Positions 50,501 to 58,420 of a stretch of 64,000 bases of DNA are shown here, in pieces. The DNA is taken from assembly GCA_958298945.1 (NCBI GenBank), contig OY282605.1:37798811-37862810 (forward strand), given 5' to 3'. Under the pieces are notes generated by a model, which had not been told where the DNA came from, did not search any database, and saw nothing but the letters and a program-made list of their open reading frames with translations. The position numbers were made by a program, and so were the translations under genes. The number at the start of each line of letters is the position of its first letter. Positions within the stretch are counted from its first letter, which is position 1. The stretch is from Atherix ibis (Eukaryota; Arthropoda; Insecta; Diptera; Athericidae).

Positions 50501-53500
50501 TTTTACATACAAAAATGTTGTTGTAAAATTTTCATTTGTTTTTCCTCTGAAATTTTCAATTATTTTTCAAATTATTAATAATTTTCAGATTTATTAATAA
50601 TATTTAAAAAAAATTTCTAATTAAAGCAGCTTATTCTTCAATTAACTTTTAATGTAGTTTCGAAATTTTGCTACAAGAAAAATTCCACTAAAAAAGGTTG
50701 TAATTTCTTTCATTTAAAAAAAAAACAAATGCTAAAGAATAAATTTATTATAATAATAAATTAACAGGAAAAAATGCTTACAATCAAATTTAAAAAAAAT
50801 ATATGCAATTTTCAGTCCATTCATTATTTGACGTTTTTCAAAAATTTTATTATTTAAATGAATAGAAAATATCCAAGAACATACCTTTCATCACATTTGC
50901 AGTGCATCAGTGTACTAACTCTCCAGTTGAATAAACTATATTTTGTTTCGAATCCCATTATCCAATATGGACAGGATTTATCATGCTGACGACAACATCG
51001 ATCAGCTTTTGAGTATCCACCCATATCGGAATATTTGCTGGCAGTCCAGCCTTTGCCACACCATTTCGTTCCTGGGAGTCTTAACAGATTTGATAAATCT
51101 CTACGATGTCTGCAATAGTTCTTAGCATTTTAGAAAATCTAATCCATTTTTTGAATTTGTTATTTTTGCGAATTTTTTTTTCTCTTTTCCATTCCAAGTT
51201 TCTTAACGATTTTATAAAATTCCATTTAAACAATTTTTTATAGTTATAGTACTTTCAGCTATAGTACTAATAAAAAATAGTTTTTTTTCCTATTTACTGT
51301 AATCCGTCTGGAATTGTATTCTTTGATTTTTCTTATATACTATCCTTATTCGAACCGAAGTCGAGAAAAATGGATGAGGGTAAATTGAAGGAGATGGAAT
51401 AGTTGTTGGGAATTACAAAGAGGTTTACAATGTCTGGAATAACAAACTTAATCCTTGAAATCCTTTGTTATGGCTTTTAACTTCTTACAAATTTAAATTT
51501 CACAATCTCTTTGTAAATAAACAATAATCGATTTTGAGGTAAAATGTTCGTATTTGCAAAACTAAAAATTAAGTTCTCTGGAGCCAAAATAAAAGATAAA
51601 AAAAAAACAATAAAAAGTGGACAAAACTTAAAAAAAAAAAACCAACGATGACCTTGTAGAACTTAATATTATTCACCATTTAAATCCGTTTCTTCAACAT
51701 TCATACAAGAATCACATGAAAACAAACCATACCCAGGTTAAGGAATGGTTTCTATATAAATAATTACGGTAGCAAAAATTTAGTATTTCTTTTTTTTTTA
51801 ATATCCCCTTGTAGTTTTAAAGAATACTAATAGAATTATAGAAGTTATCCTTCACCGGTTGTAATTTTAAAATCTATTCAACACAAAGTTTTATACGTTC
51901 AAGTCAATGCTTTTATTATAATTTTTTTATATACTGAGTTATCCATTTTGCTGTTTTAAAAAGTACAGATGTGTTATTTAACCATAATTTAAAAAATATA
52001 CTTTATTTAAGATAATTTTTATTTATCTAATTATTTGCCATTTTATATTCTGAATAGTTAATTTTTTTAAAATGCATAAAATATGCCGATTGGGTTTTGG
52101 ATACAATAGGCCTTGGATGCGAATTTTTTAAACAAAGTTTCTTCACAAATTTTCATATATAGGGTGGTCCATCTAGCGGTTGTATTTTGAACCACTATTT
52201 ATTTGAAGTTAAATGTCATCACGAATTGACAGATTGTTAGTTGAAAGTCTTAATTTTACGAAATGGTAATCCATACGATTGAAGAAAACTGGGAAATATT
52301 GAGAACTTACTTCCAAAGTGGTGAGTCCTCAACCCAAACTGTGAGAAATTAAAAAAAAAATGAGCAAAGATCGAATACCATCACGTCAACTTTTGGACAA
52401 ATTCGTGAAGCGAGTTCTCGAAACTGGTTTGTTGGTTGCCAAAGCAACTCGTTCCCGCTCTAATACAGTGCGTACTACCGATAATATTGCAGAAATTGTC
52501 CGTGATCATCCAGCCGCCGTTGCTGAAAATGTCCGTGATCATCCATCAACATTAACTCGTCACCGTTCTCAGGAATTGAATATTTCTCACACTTCTCTAT
52601 TGAGAATTTTGCACAAAGACCTAGGTATGAAAGCTTATAAAGTTCTATTAGTCTAACAACTAAAGCCGCATGACCATCCGATGCGTTTTCGGTTTGCCCA
52701 ATGGGCTCAAGATCAATTGGCCCAAGATGAGCATTTTTACCAAAAAATATCAACAAACAAAATTGTCGCATCTGGGGCTCAGAAAATCCATACGTCACCA
52801 TGGAAAAGCCGATGCATTCACAACGAGGAACGGTTTGGTGCAGATTTTGGACTGGAGGCATCATTGGCCCGTTTTTTCTTCGAAGGATCCGCCGTTACGG
52901 TCAATGGTGAGCGCTATCGTGGCATGTCCAACGAATTTTTGTTTCTAAAAGTTGAAGAGAATGGCATGGACGACATTTGGTTTCAATAGGATGGGGCCAC
53001 TTGCCACACAGCCAACGTAACAATCCAACTTTTGGGCACTGCTTTCGAAAACCGAATAATCGCCCAAATTCTGATGTCAATTGGCCGCCTCGGGGCTGTT
53101 GGATTATTTTCTATGGGGAGCCTTTAAGGATAAATGTTACGCAAACCACCCAGAGACAATTAAGGCCTTGAAACACGAAATCATAGTTGCCATTGAAGAG
53201 ATACAGGCCCAGACAATCGAAAATGTACTGAAAAATTGGGTCGAGCAAATGGGGTACTGTAAGTCTAGCCGTGGCAGTCATTTAAATGATGTTGTGTTTT
53301 ATTCTTAAATTTCAAGGTTTAATCTTTCTAAAAAAACCAGAAATTTAAAATAATATACACTAGTTTTTTTTTATTTACTTTTTAAAATGCAACTTCTAAA
53401 TGGTCCATCCTGTATCTGAGAAGGCTCTAGAAACCCATAAATAGCTATGAAAAATAATCCAATTTCACTCTGTTGGTCTTTTTTTTATAGGTTTACTTTA

Positions 53501-56500
53501 AAATATAGACTTTTTCTTTTTAAGTAGATAATATTTTAACTTTAGAGTATTAAAAAACTAACATTTATCAAGGAATTACCGAAATCTACAAACAAATCAT
53601 TAAACAATACTTAAAAATGTTCTAGTCCTTCAAGATATTTTATGATAATAATTTAAATATTTTTAAATATTTTACTTAACGGCAAAACATAGTCAATATA
53701 ATAAAATAAAAATTATATCAAAATTTTTATTTTAAATATATTTGGCTGATTTTTTCTTTCCAAAGCATAAACTGGATAACCCTTCATATGGACGCAAAAT
53801 AAATTAATATTGTATTTTTTTCATATTATCGTCAAAAAAAATCTTAGCTTTTAATATTTTTTTTATTTAAGATTTTTTGGAAAATTTTGAACTTTCATTT
53901 TTTTTCCTTTTTTTGTTTGTTCTGATAAATTAGTTATGATATGGTCAGAACTATGATGGTTTTTTTGTTGTTTTTTTTTTTAATTAAATATAATCTCGAC
54001 CTACACCAATATGGCATTGTCTTCGGATATTCTATCTTTAACTAACCTTCTATCACAGCGACAATGGCTTATCGTAAATGGAGTATAATTGAATAATTGC
54101 CATTTGGTCGATAGTGCAGTAATACTTAATCTGCAATAATCATGTTTGCGACAGCATTTATCAGCCCTCGATGCGCCTCCCAATTGATTATATTGGCCAG
54201 CATGTTGACCTCGTCCACACCATTTAGTATTTGGCGCTATTAACCATTTAGAAATATCACGTTTTTTCCTATTACATAAGATAATATAAATAATAATAAT
54301 AATAAAAATAATAATAAAAATAATATTTTTGTATTTTAATTTTAAACTAAACTTAACTAGTTTTATAAATAAATAAAAAAAAAATCTTTTTGTATTAAAG
54401 AACAAAAATGGAAATATTGTTAGTTTTTCAAAACACAGAATAAAAAAGAAAATAAATTAAATATTTTTACAAGTTAGTGTCAATAAAAGATATTGTTATT
54501 AAATAAAGAAGAAACTACAGAAGTCAACAAAAAAAATACCATTTAATCATATTTAAATAAAATATTTTACATTAAAAACACAAAAGTAGTTAAAAAATAA
54601 GTGTAAATGCAAAAAAGTACATGCAAAAAAATAAATGAATAAAAAACAAAATTTAAAAATTCTACTAAAATAAAAGTATTTTTTGTTAAAAATAAAAAAA
54701 AATCAACAAATGAAGTAAAATAGGTAAAATTTTTTCAATAAAATTGTTATAATTAAATCAATTAAAAATTTCTACTGTTCTACTTTTTGTTTTTTTTTTT
54801 AATTTTTATTTATCTTAAGAGCATTATCAATTAGCGCATAAAGGCCAACTATAGAAGATATTTTTTTTTAAATATATAATCATACCTAATGGGAATGCTT
54901 GTAAAGTAGCGAAATTTTTCGACCTATAATCGGCAAGATATAAGGTTTAGAGGTGCAGTGCCGAAATTTCATTGGTCAATAGCCAACCGACGGTGCAAAA
55001 GTGTTTATTCGTATATACGATTGAGTTAAGGCACACACATTCGTTCGTATAAACTGTTCACCATAAACCGAAGATATTATTTACAACTGTATATGCACTC
55101 AATCCAAATATACACACCTACACATACGTCCATACCGTAACCTTAACTTCATTCGGAAAATTTAAGCAAACGATTGTATGTATTTGTTATGATAAGGTGA
55201 TAAGCCCGAAAAGTGGGCTTGTACTTCCTTATGTAATCGCAATGTAATCGTTCCTCGATTTCTACGCATGTATCCATAATTTAATACACTCTAAACGGCA
55301 AATAAATAATAATCGCACTGAAACAGAAGCATCCATACTAGGCAGAAAGCCAGAGTGAAATAACAACAAGCCAACCAACCAACGCAAGGAAGTCTGAAGA
55401 GAAAACTATAGTCAAATGTAGTTCTTTGCAAAAATAACTAAAACTTCTACTACTACAAAATACAAAAAAAAAAGAAAAAATAATATATTTTAAGAGATTT
55501 ATGTGCTTTGTGTACATTTTATTTCTATTTCAATTCTAATTAATTTGTATTCTTTTCTCTTCTTGCCAAACATTGTAAATGGAAAAAAGTAAAAAAGAGA
55601 TAGCCATGTGCATGAGCGGATAGTATGTGAGAAGAAAAGCTTCATTAGTGACGCAGCCGCAAACGTGCCCGTGTGCTTCATATGGAAAGACTTTAATGCC
55701 GAAAAATTAGGAGAAAAGGAACTTGATTTTAGGAATTTGAAAGTATTTTTTAAGGGTTCAAAAGGAAAATTTTGTGCTAATTTTAAGGATTTTAGATATT
55801 TTTTTTTTAGCTTGTATGTTTAAAATTTTATAATTAATCATAGCTTTTTTATGAAAGTACACTCGATCATGTTAATTAATTTATATTTTTACTATAGAAA
55901 AAAATTCAATTGAAAAAATCCAGTTGTAACTTGTTTGTAATTTTTTTCCCACTATAATTAATAAAATATAATTGATAAGAAAATATTGTTTTTTTTTAAT
56001 TTTAAAATTTGAATAAATAACCATTTACCTTTGAAACTATTATTTTATTAACAAACAAAAATTTTATTACTATAATTAAAAGAATTTTATTAATTTTAGA
56101 AAATTTAATGAATAAGAAAAATAAATTAATATTGCTGATCTTTGCCAAAACCAAAATAAATCCTGAATTTTTTTCATAAAATCTAAATTTAATGGGGGAA
56201 TTATCCATGTTTAACTTTGAAAAGTAGAATACTGTCATTTGATAATTACTTTAGTCGTAATTAAATAGAATTATATTATATTTTATATTATTAAATTATC
56301 AGAAAAGAAGTTATTATTAAAAAAAAAAAGTGGTACTTCTGCTGAAGAAGAGGTTATAGAGGCTCAGTTCTGGCTCAACGGATGCGTCAATAAGCGAAAT
56401 TGCCATTTTTATAGGGCCTTGAAAATATACAATTAACTATGGAGAAACTGATAGGTATATAATTTACTCTGAAGGTGTCATTGGCCCGATATTTCTTTGA

Positions 56501-57959
56501 AAATTAAAAGAAATTTAATTATAATTAAAAACCGACTTTTTTGGCCTTTGTAACCGATTTGTTTGGCCAAAATTTGAAAATTTTAATCTGGATCATATGT
56601 GATTTTAATAAGATTGTACCATAAACCACTATCAAAATATGATAAATTTTGATTTTATTGCCCGAAAAGCTTACAAGCGGCATAATGTCAAAATTTGGTT
56701 ATGTCAATTGATCTCCAAGATCGTTTAATTTGACGCAGTTGGACTTTTTCTTATAAATCTACCCAAAAAATAGATAATTTTAAACTTCATAGTTAAAAAT
56801 TGTTAATTTAAATTTATAACCCGAAAATGTGCGAAAAAGTCATCCAAAAAAGGATTGAGTCCTGTGCGTCATTTTGCAAATATAATTTAAACAATTTTAT
56901 TTTAATATTTAATGGCAGTTCAAATGTGAATTAAAAAAGTTTTAATTAATTTTACTTTTCAAAGTGTAAATTGGATAACCCCTTATGTTATTACAATTGG
57001 GTTTTTTTCTTCTTTTTTTAAAAAGATTGTTAAATTTAACTAAATAAATTAATTAATTTTCAAAAATTTCACATTCTATGAACAGTTTATTAAAGGATAC
57101 TTGAGATAAGTTCAAGGCTAAATAAACCAAAAACCTAAAAATATTTTTCAAAAAAAAAACCTATACCTTTTTTTAATTTTTTTATTTAATTAAACTTATT
57201 GTTTTTAATTCAATTTTATTTTAAAATTATAAATAATGAAGGAAATATATTAGTATAAGAGGGAGATTTTTTAATTAAAATCATATAAATTAGTTACATG
57301 GAAAAGAAAAAAAAATATACACACTTTAAAAGGTGGAGAAAATATCCAAACAAGTTACTTAACATGAATGGGAAAAGTGAATATCATTAATCGAAAAGAT
57401 CATGAAAATAAAAAAAAAACACGCAGAAAATATTAAAAAAAAAAAAAACGATCGTTTTAAATACCTTTGTAGGTGTTCAGTAGCAGCTTTTTTGGTAGTC
57501 TCATCCTGGCTGTTCATCCCTTGAACCAGTCTTTTCATTTGTCGGTGTCTTTGGTGGCATTTCATTTTCAATTCATTAAAATTCAACCATGGTTTGATAT
57601 CGTCTGGTATGTCAGCATAGCTCTCTATCCTTTGGTATGTGATATTTCTTAGTTCGAAATCTTCCAGTCTAGATATACCAGCCTCGGGTAGATCGTAATA
57701 GTCCTCTGGTATAATGTCTTCATCAATATACCTTCTGAACTCTCGATCTGTTGTTAGTGGCATTCGATTCCTTTTCATAAATTGTGATGTATAATTTTTT
57801 GATCGTGCACTATCCACAACAGAATAAAATTTTTCTAAGAAACTGTGAATCAAATGTTTTTGTCTAATATATTCACAATCGATAAGATCATTGTCACTTG
57901 AGATTATTAACTGTATGAATCCAATACCATTTGATAATTGCCAAAGACTTAGTGATTTA
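29360..57959 (-). CDS. Group III secretory phospholipase A2, gene span (5' exon not found)
   Basis: The minus-strand gene has four recognised exons: 57959..57465 (pro-region), 54268..54047 (core A), 51109..50885 (core B) and 29552..29360 (C terminus). The donors leave two bases of a codon (AG|GT) and every following acceptor supplies one, so the pro-region can join core A or core B, each core can join the last exon, and the two cores can also be joined in series without a frameshift. Group III phospholipases A2 hydrolyse the sn-2 ester of phospholipids in a calcium-dependent way after secretion. One core gives about 300 residues beyond the missing N terminus, larger than the small venom-type enzymes and closer to insect and vertebrate multi-part group III proteins. 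The start codon and signal peptide must lie upstream of 57959 (a weak candidate is at 62803-62904). The last intron is 21.3 kb from core B and full of transposons. Confidence 0.88.
29760..30039. other. AT-rich intron DNA
   Basis: This is the start of the 21-kb phospholipase intron in window order. Nothing is recognised in it; the Lys/Asn-rich frame at 29512-29757 overlaps the real exon on the other strand and is spurious. Confidence 0.5.
30040..31660 (+). repeat. Array of transposase central-domain fragments (array 2)
   Basis: About four to five head-to-tail modules of roughly 300 bases. Key marks are AAAACCCACAAGT-like starts (about 30114, 30417, 30719, 31022), ACCGTCA.TT.TGAG stretches, CCACAAGCCACGCAAYACC and TTTTGACTTTATTRTG. 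The spacer between modules (GAAAAAA.TAGTCGAAAAAA) is also conserved, so whole units were amplified. The array finishes with the shared tail GAATCAAGTCCTCTAAGAAA at about 31544. No open frame survives. Confidence 0.7.
31661..32060. other. AT-rich intron DNA
   Basis: No gene or repeat is recognised apart from A/T runs. Confidence 0.5.
32081..32401 (+). CDS. Unexplained ORF in the phospholipase intron
   Basis: A 107-codon frame on the strand opposite the phospholipase gene, preceded by an acceptor-like TTAATTCAG at 32068-32076. Its text (SNWNMESKGCECTELYEHIR, QIPKLWQRIGKIYSETRASQ, IERFVIALQKRDKANNHLAR) is not low-complexity and base composition is more balanced than the flanks. I recognise no family. 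A second open stretch follows at 32490-32675 (MLPKDTYKWPMFSYVCGWKD). It may be a nested gene, a decayed transposon ORF or chance. No start context, signal peptide or known motif decides. Confidence 0.3.
   Translation: MCAERRASLWLKEKFFLIKENPIKYTPFQYQVSNWNMESKGCECTELYEHIRLQIPKLWQRIGKIYSETRASQSIDPIERFVIALQKRDKANNHLARFPAIRKDQI
32676..34300. other. Intron DNA with a CT microsatellite
   Basis: No gene is supported. A (CT)n tract of about 12 units lies at about 33331-33353. Composition is somewhat less AT-rich up to about 33600. Confidence 0.45.
34303..34440 (+). repeat. Dispersed repeat, GGTCCCT family, copy 1
   Basis: It starts AAGGTCCCTGAAACAT and runs through TAGCGCCACCGCCATGAGGC. Diverged relatives lie at about 37362-37470 and 45960-46060. 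It is not assigned to a transposon class. Confidence 0.45.
34455..35641 (-). mobile_element. mariner relic with a foreign-looking insert
   Basis: On the minus strand, 35641-35456 reads as the transposase N terminus (CAMKFFVKFGESARLTYEKL, then HVFRWHKA). The 34.6-34.5 kb end reads as the C-terminal catalytic part (LLYYDNAPFTDPISIVSVEN, then FLFPISKKSHYF). A partly repeated piece of the same region is at about 35015-34975. The middle (about 35100-35430) has higher GC content and no mariner text, so it is a replacement or insertion of unknown origin. The element is non-functional. Confidence 0.6.
35642..37133. other. Intron DNA, no gene seen
   Basis: No coding or recognised repeat element. A G run is at 35938-35945 and an ATTCGATC-rich patch at 36417-36446. 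Two direct copies of a GAGGATGCACTTTT motif lie at about 36953-36985. Confidence 0.45.
37832..37884 (+). repeat. 27-bp tandem duplication
   Basis: Two perfect adjacent copies of a unit containing TTTTCGGTGGTATAAGCTAT. Confidence 0.85.
38376..38892. mobile_element. MITE-like element with subterminal tandem repeats
   Basis: The outer arms TACAGGTTCTGCCACGG (left) and TACACGGGTTCTGCCTCA (right, complement) are imperfect inverted repeats, continued inside by TTTTTGAAAAAA-like text. The interior has inverted CAGCACCAGT motifs and about four copies of a roughly 30-bp repeat around GATGCATGCAGCAAATTTAA (about 38650-38760). The same inner text occurs in the 220-bp MITE at 28.2 kb. Confidence 0.65.
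39362..41160. other. Intron DNA with a short tandem repeat
   Basis: No gene is supported. Composition is fairly balanced between about 39.85 and 40.60 kb, with open frames that resemble nothing known to me. The last 60 bases are five copies of the 11-mer AAAATCTACTC (41108-41163). Confidence 0.45.
41164..42720 (+). mobile_element. R1-like LINE fragment, split by a mariner
   Basis: The parts 41164-41408 and 42293-42720 match, in the same order and strand, the R1-like fragment at 58.43-59.04 kb. Shared marks include GATAAATGCCAGGTTG, AGAGCCAGAATACG, GGGCATATCTTTGTC and TCTAAATAGGATAATA. The mariner at 41409-42292 interrupts it after CCAGAATA. All frames are broken. Confidence 0.7.
41409..42292 (-). 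mobile_element. Internally deleted mariner, copy 2 (CGAGGTCTGTT ends)
   Basis: Perfect outer CGAGGTCTGTTC inverted repeats, each flanked by TA, bound 884 bp. The minus-strand C-terminal text is close to that of copy 1 at 17.3 kb (KNNTLIIPQLPYSPDLAPCN, FFLFPKLKSPMKGRRYATIE). The HDNAP catalytic block is deleted (WLLPFLAKNN), so deletions differ between the copies. Non-functional. It inserted into an R1-like relic. Confidence 0.9.
42721..44739. other. Intron DNA of more balanced composition
   Basis: No coding match. Between about 43.25 and 44.60 kb the sequence is less AT-rich than its surroundings and shows no recognised transposon. It is a candidate for cis-regulatory or old unique sequence, with no direct proof. 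Confidence 0.4.
44740..45700 (-). repeat. Inverted relic of the transposase-fragment family (array 6)
   Basis: Read on the minus strand, two modules at about 44765-44880 and 45160-45310 give GTGTCATTAGCCA...AAATTTTG...ACGTAATTT, which corresponds to the CCACAAGCCACGC...TTTTGAC...CGTAATTTCGAG part of the other arrays. Between them lie about four and a half copies of a roughly 51-bp tandem repeat (44910-45136). A GAGAAATGAGCC mark at 45496 and an end-like AAAATGGATAGTCCGATATA at about 45681 complete the relic. Confidence 0.5.
45701..48625. other. Intron DNA with scattered repeat relics
   Basis: A third GGTCCCT-family copy lies at about 45960-46060. The segment 46.2-47.6 kb includes stretches reminiscent of LINE text but no motif that I can defend. 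A GC-rich patch at 48470-48612 is listed separately. Confidence 0.4.
48470..48612. other. Local GC-rich, CpG- and GCTGC-rich island
   Basis: This stretch is rich in GCTGC, GCATGC and CGC words (for example AATGCTGCGCGAGCATCAGC) within strongly AT-rich DNA. It ends with a donor-like GCG|GTGAGT at about 48563. It could be a non-coding first exon, a promoter patch or foreign sequence. No open frame is convincing. Confidence 0.35.
48627..50495 (+). mobile_element. Element with transposase-fragment array (array 3)
   Basis: The left end GGGATATCCATTTTCTAGTT with TTTGGAAAG pairs with a right-end CTTTCCAAAG at about 50481, similar to the ends at 51938, 53782 and 56985. Inside, at 48905-50400, are four modules of about 390-445 bases with GGCTCTGAAAATCCACAAGT at 49221, GGCTTCGAAAACCAACAAGT at 49612 and GGGCTCTAAAAACCCACAAG at 50056. 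The tail AAGGATCAAATCTTGCAAGA is at 50351. No intact frame. Confidence 0.6.
50885..51109 (-). CDS. Phospholipase A2 catalytic core exon B
   Basis: A 225-nt exon from an ATTGCAG acceptor to a GAAAG|GTATGT donor, with the same phases as exon A. It contains LPGTKWCGKGWTASKYSDMG for the calcium loop and ADRCCRQHDKSC for the catalytic helix, and it ends MHCKCDER. Joining the AG of the donor exon gives RHRRDLSNLL, aligned position by position with RKKRDISKWL of exon A. It has one extra residue after the His-Asp pair (HDKSC against HDYC). Splicing to 29552 gives CKCDERFRTCLKM, the expected family continuation. Confidence 0.92.
51938..53782 (+). mobile_element. Host element of the fragment family carrying a nested Tc1-like element
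   Basis: The left end GAGTTATCCATTTTGC and the right end (complement) GGGTTATCCAGTTTATGC match the terminal motif of the array elements. Its left part (TTAAGATAATTTTTATTTAT, TAATTATTTGCCATTTTATA) repeats text found at 48.67-48.73 kb. The right part has GGCTCTAGAAACCCATAAAT at 53420. The Tc1-like element at 52160-53412 sits inside. The whole block lies between the two phospholipase core exons. Confidence 0.5.
52160..53412 (+). mobile_element. Tc1-like transposon, nearly full length, inactive
   Basis: The left end AGGGTGGTCCATCTAGCGGT and the right end (complement) AGGATGGACCATTTAGAAGT are imperfect inverted repeats flanked by TA. The N-terminal frame (52360-52656) contains LNISHTSLLRILHKDLGMKA, a helix-turn-helix. 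The next frames contain HPMRFRFAQWAQDQLAQDEH, then GVSEN-like SGAQKIHTSPW, FEGSAVTVNGERYRGMSNEF, DGATCHTANVTIQLL (second Asp) and LLDYFLWGAFKDKC (last acidic region), and an end SRGSHLNDVVFYS. Three or more stops or shifts break it. It is the best guide to the protein from which the arrays derive and resembles the tail at 1-430. Confidence 0.85.
53783..54046. other. AT-rich intron DNA between core exons
   Basis: Mostly A/T runs. No separate C-terminal phospholipase exon is visible here or anywhere else between the two core exons. Confidence 0.5.
54047..54268 (-). CDS. Phospholipase A2 catalytic core exon A
   Basis: A 222-nt exon (74 codons' worth) from an ATGTAATAG acceptor to an AGAAG|GTTAGT donor. 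It contains the calcium-loop signature KWCGRGQHAGQYNQLG and the catalytic helix ADKCCRKHDYC with the His-Asp pair, and it ends SHCRCDRR. Joined to the pro-region exon it begins RKKRDISKW, a basic tetrad that looks like a proprotein convertase site placed just before the mature enzyme. Exon B, 2.9 kb downstream, is its homologue. Without splicing, the frame would run into 14 intron codons and a stop. Confidence 0.9.
54269..56344. other. Intron between pro-region exon and core exon A
   Basis: AT-rich, except for a patch at about 54.90-55.42 kb with balanced composition and no repeat match. That patch carries two GATAAG words (TGATAAGGTGATAAGC at 55188-55203) and a small AAGCCC/GGGCTT hairpin at 55201-55219. 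It is a possible enhancer or alternative promoter, by inference only. No exon is recognised. Confidence 0.4.
56345..56990 (+). repeat. Single transposase-fragment module (array 4)
   Basis: One module with GGGCCTTGAAAATATACAAT at about 56422, CATTGGCCCGATATTTCTTT at about 56479 and AATGTCAAAATTTGG at about 56686, then the common tail AAGGATTGAGTCCTGTGCGT. The right end AATTGGATAACCCC (about 56971-56984) matches the family terminus. Frames are dead. Confidence 0.6.
56991..57464. other. AT-rich intron DNA next to the pro-region exon
   Basis: Runs of A and T; nothing recognised. Confidence 0.5.
57465..57959 (-). CDS. Phospholipase A2 pro-region exon
   Basis: A 495-nt exon running from a CTCTTACAG acceptor to a CAAAG|GTATTT donor, in phase 2 at both ends. 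It begins KSLSLWQLSNGIGFIQLI and continues LIDCEYIRQKHLIHSFLEKF. This has the look of the N-terminal extension of insect group III phospholipases, where a conserved cysteine follows a short beta-like strand. Two N-glycosylation sequons (NYT and NIT) and a basic Cys block (NELKMKCHQRHRQMKRLVQG) are present. The exon ends EHLQ before the junction. An apparent Met-like start inside the exon (at about 57853) is not needed, because the frame continues upstream to the acceptor. Homology to the family is inferred mainly from splicing continuity with the core exons. Confidence 0.75.
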
Positions 57960-58420
57960 CTGTAAGAGGAAGATAAAAAAAATATGTGTTAAAGTTAAAA
58001 ATGATCGCACTATGAGAATATCATTTTTTATTTATTAAAATTTAAATAATATCAAAAACTACACACAAACAATTTTTAACGAGCAGACTTTTTTTTAGGG
58101 GAAGATGTCTCCCAAAAACGGTTTTTTTTTATACAATAAATTCAAAAAATCTTGAGGCTATTGATGGATTAAACGTTGATGGATGGTAGTCACTAGTTTT
58201 CTTGCTGAAGAAAAACGATGGTAGGATAGATATGAATGAAATTTTATATAACGAGGAATGCACATTTTTATAACGAGGGATTCGCAATAAATAACACTAT
58301 TTCGTACATAAAAGGGGAGATTTTATGAAGGATTCTGTATTACAAGATCAAAAAATCAAGGCAGTACTAGTGACAAGCAGGAAAATAATGACCATCAGTG
58401 ATGATTTTGCAGCTATCGCT
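57960..58420. other. Upstream DNA or intron of the phospholipase gene
   Basis: No exon is seen directly upstream of the pro-region acceptor at 57960-57961. Confidence 0.45.

Noticed and set aside
54001..54405. Stand-alone 134-codon phospholipase with a membrane anchor
   Set aside because: The hydrophobic Ile/Phe-rich N-terminal part is AT-rich intron; the acceptor at 54269-54270 and phase agreement with 57465 show it is an internal exon.
57359..57853. Free-standing 164-codon minus-strand gene
   Set aside because: The frame continues upstream to a good acceptor at 57959, and its last 27 codons are intron past a GTATTT donor; it is the pro-region exon of the phospholipase gene.
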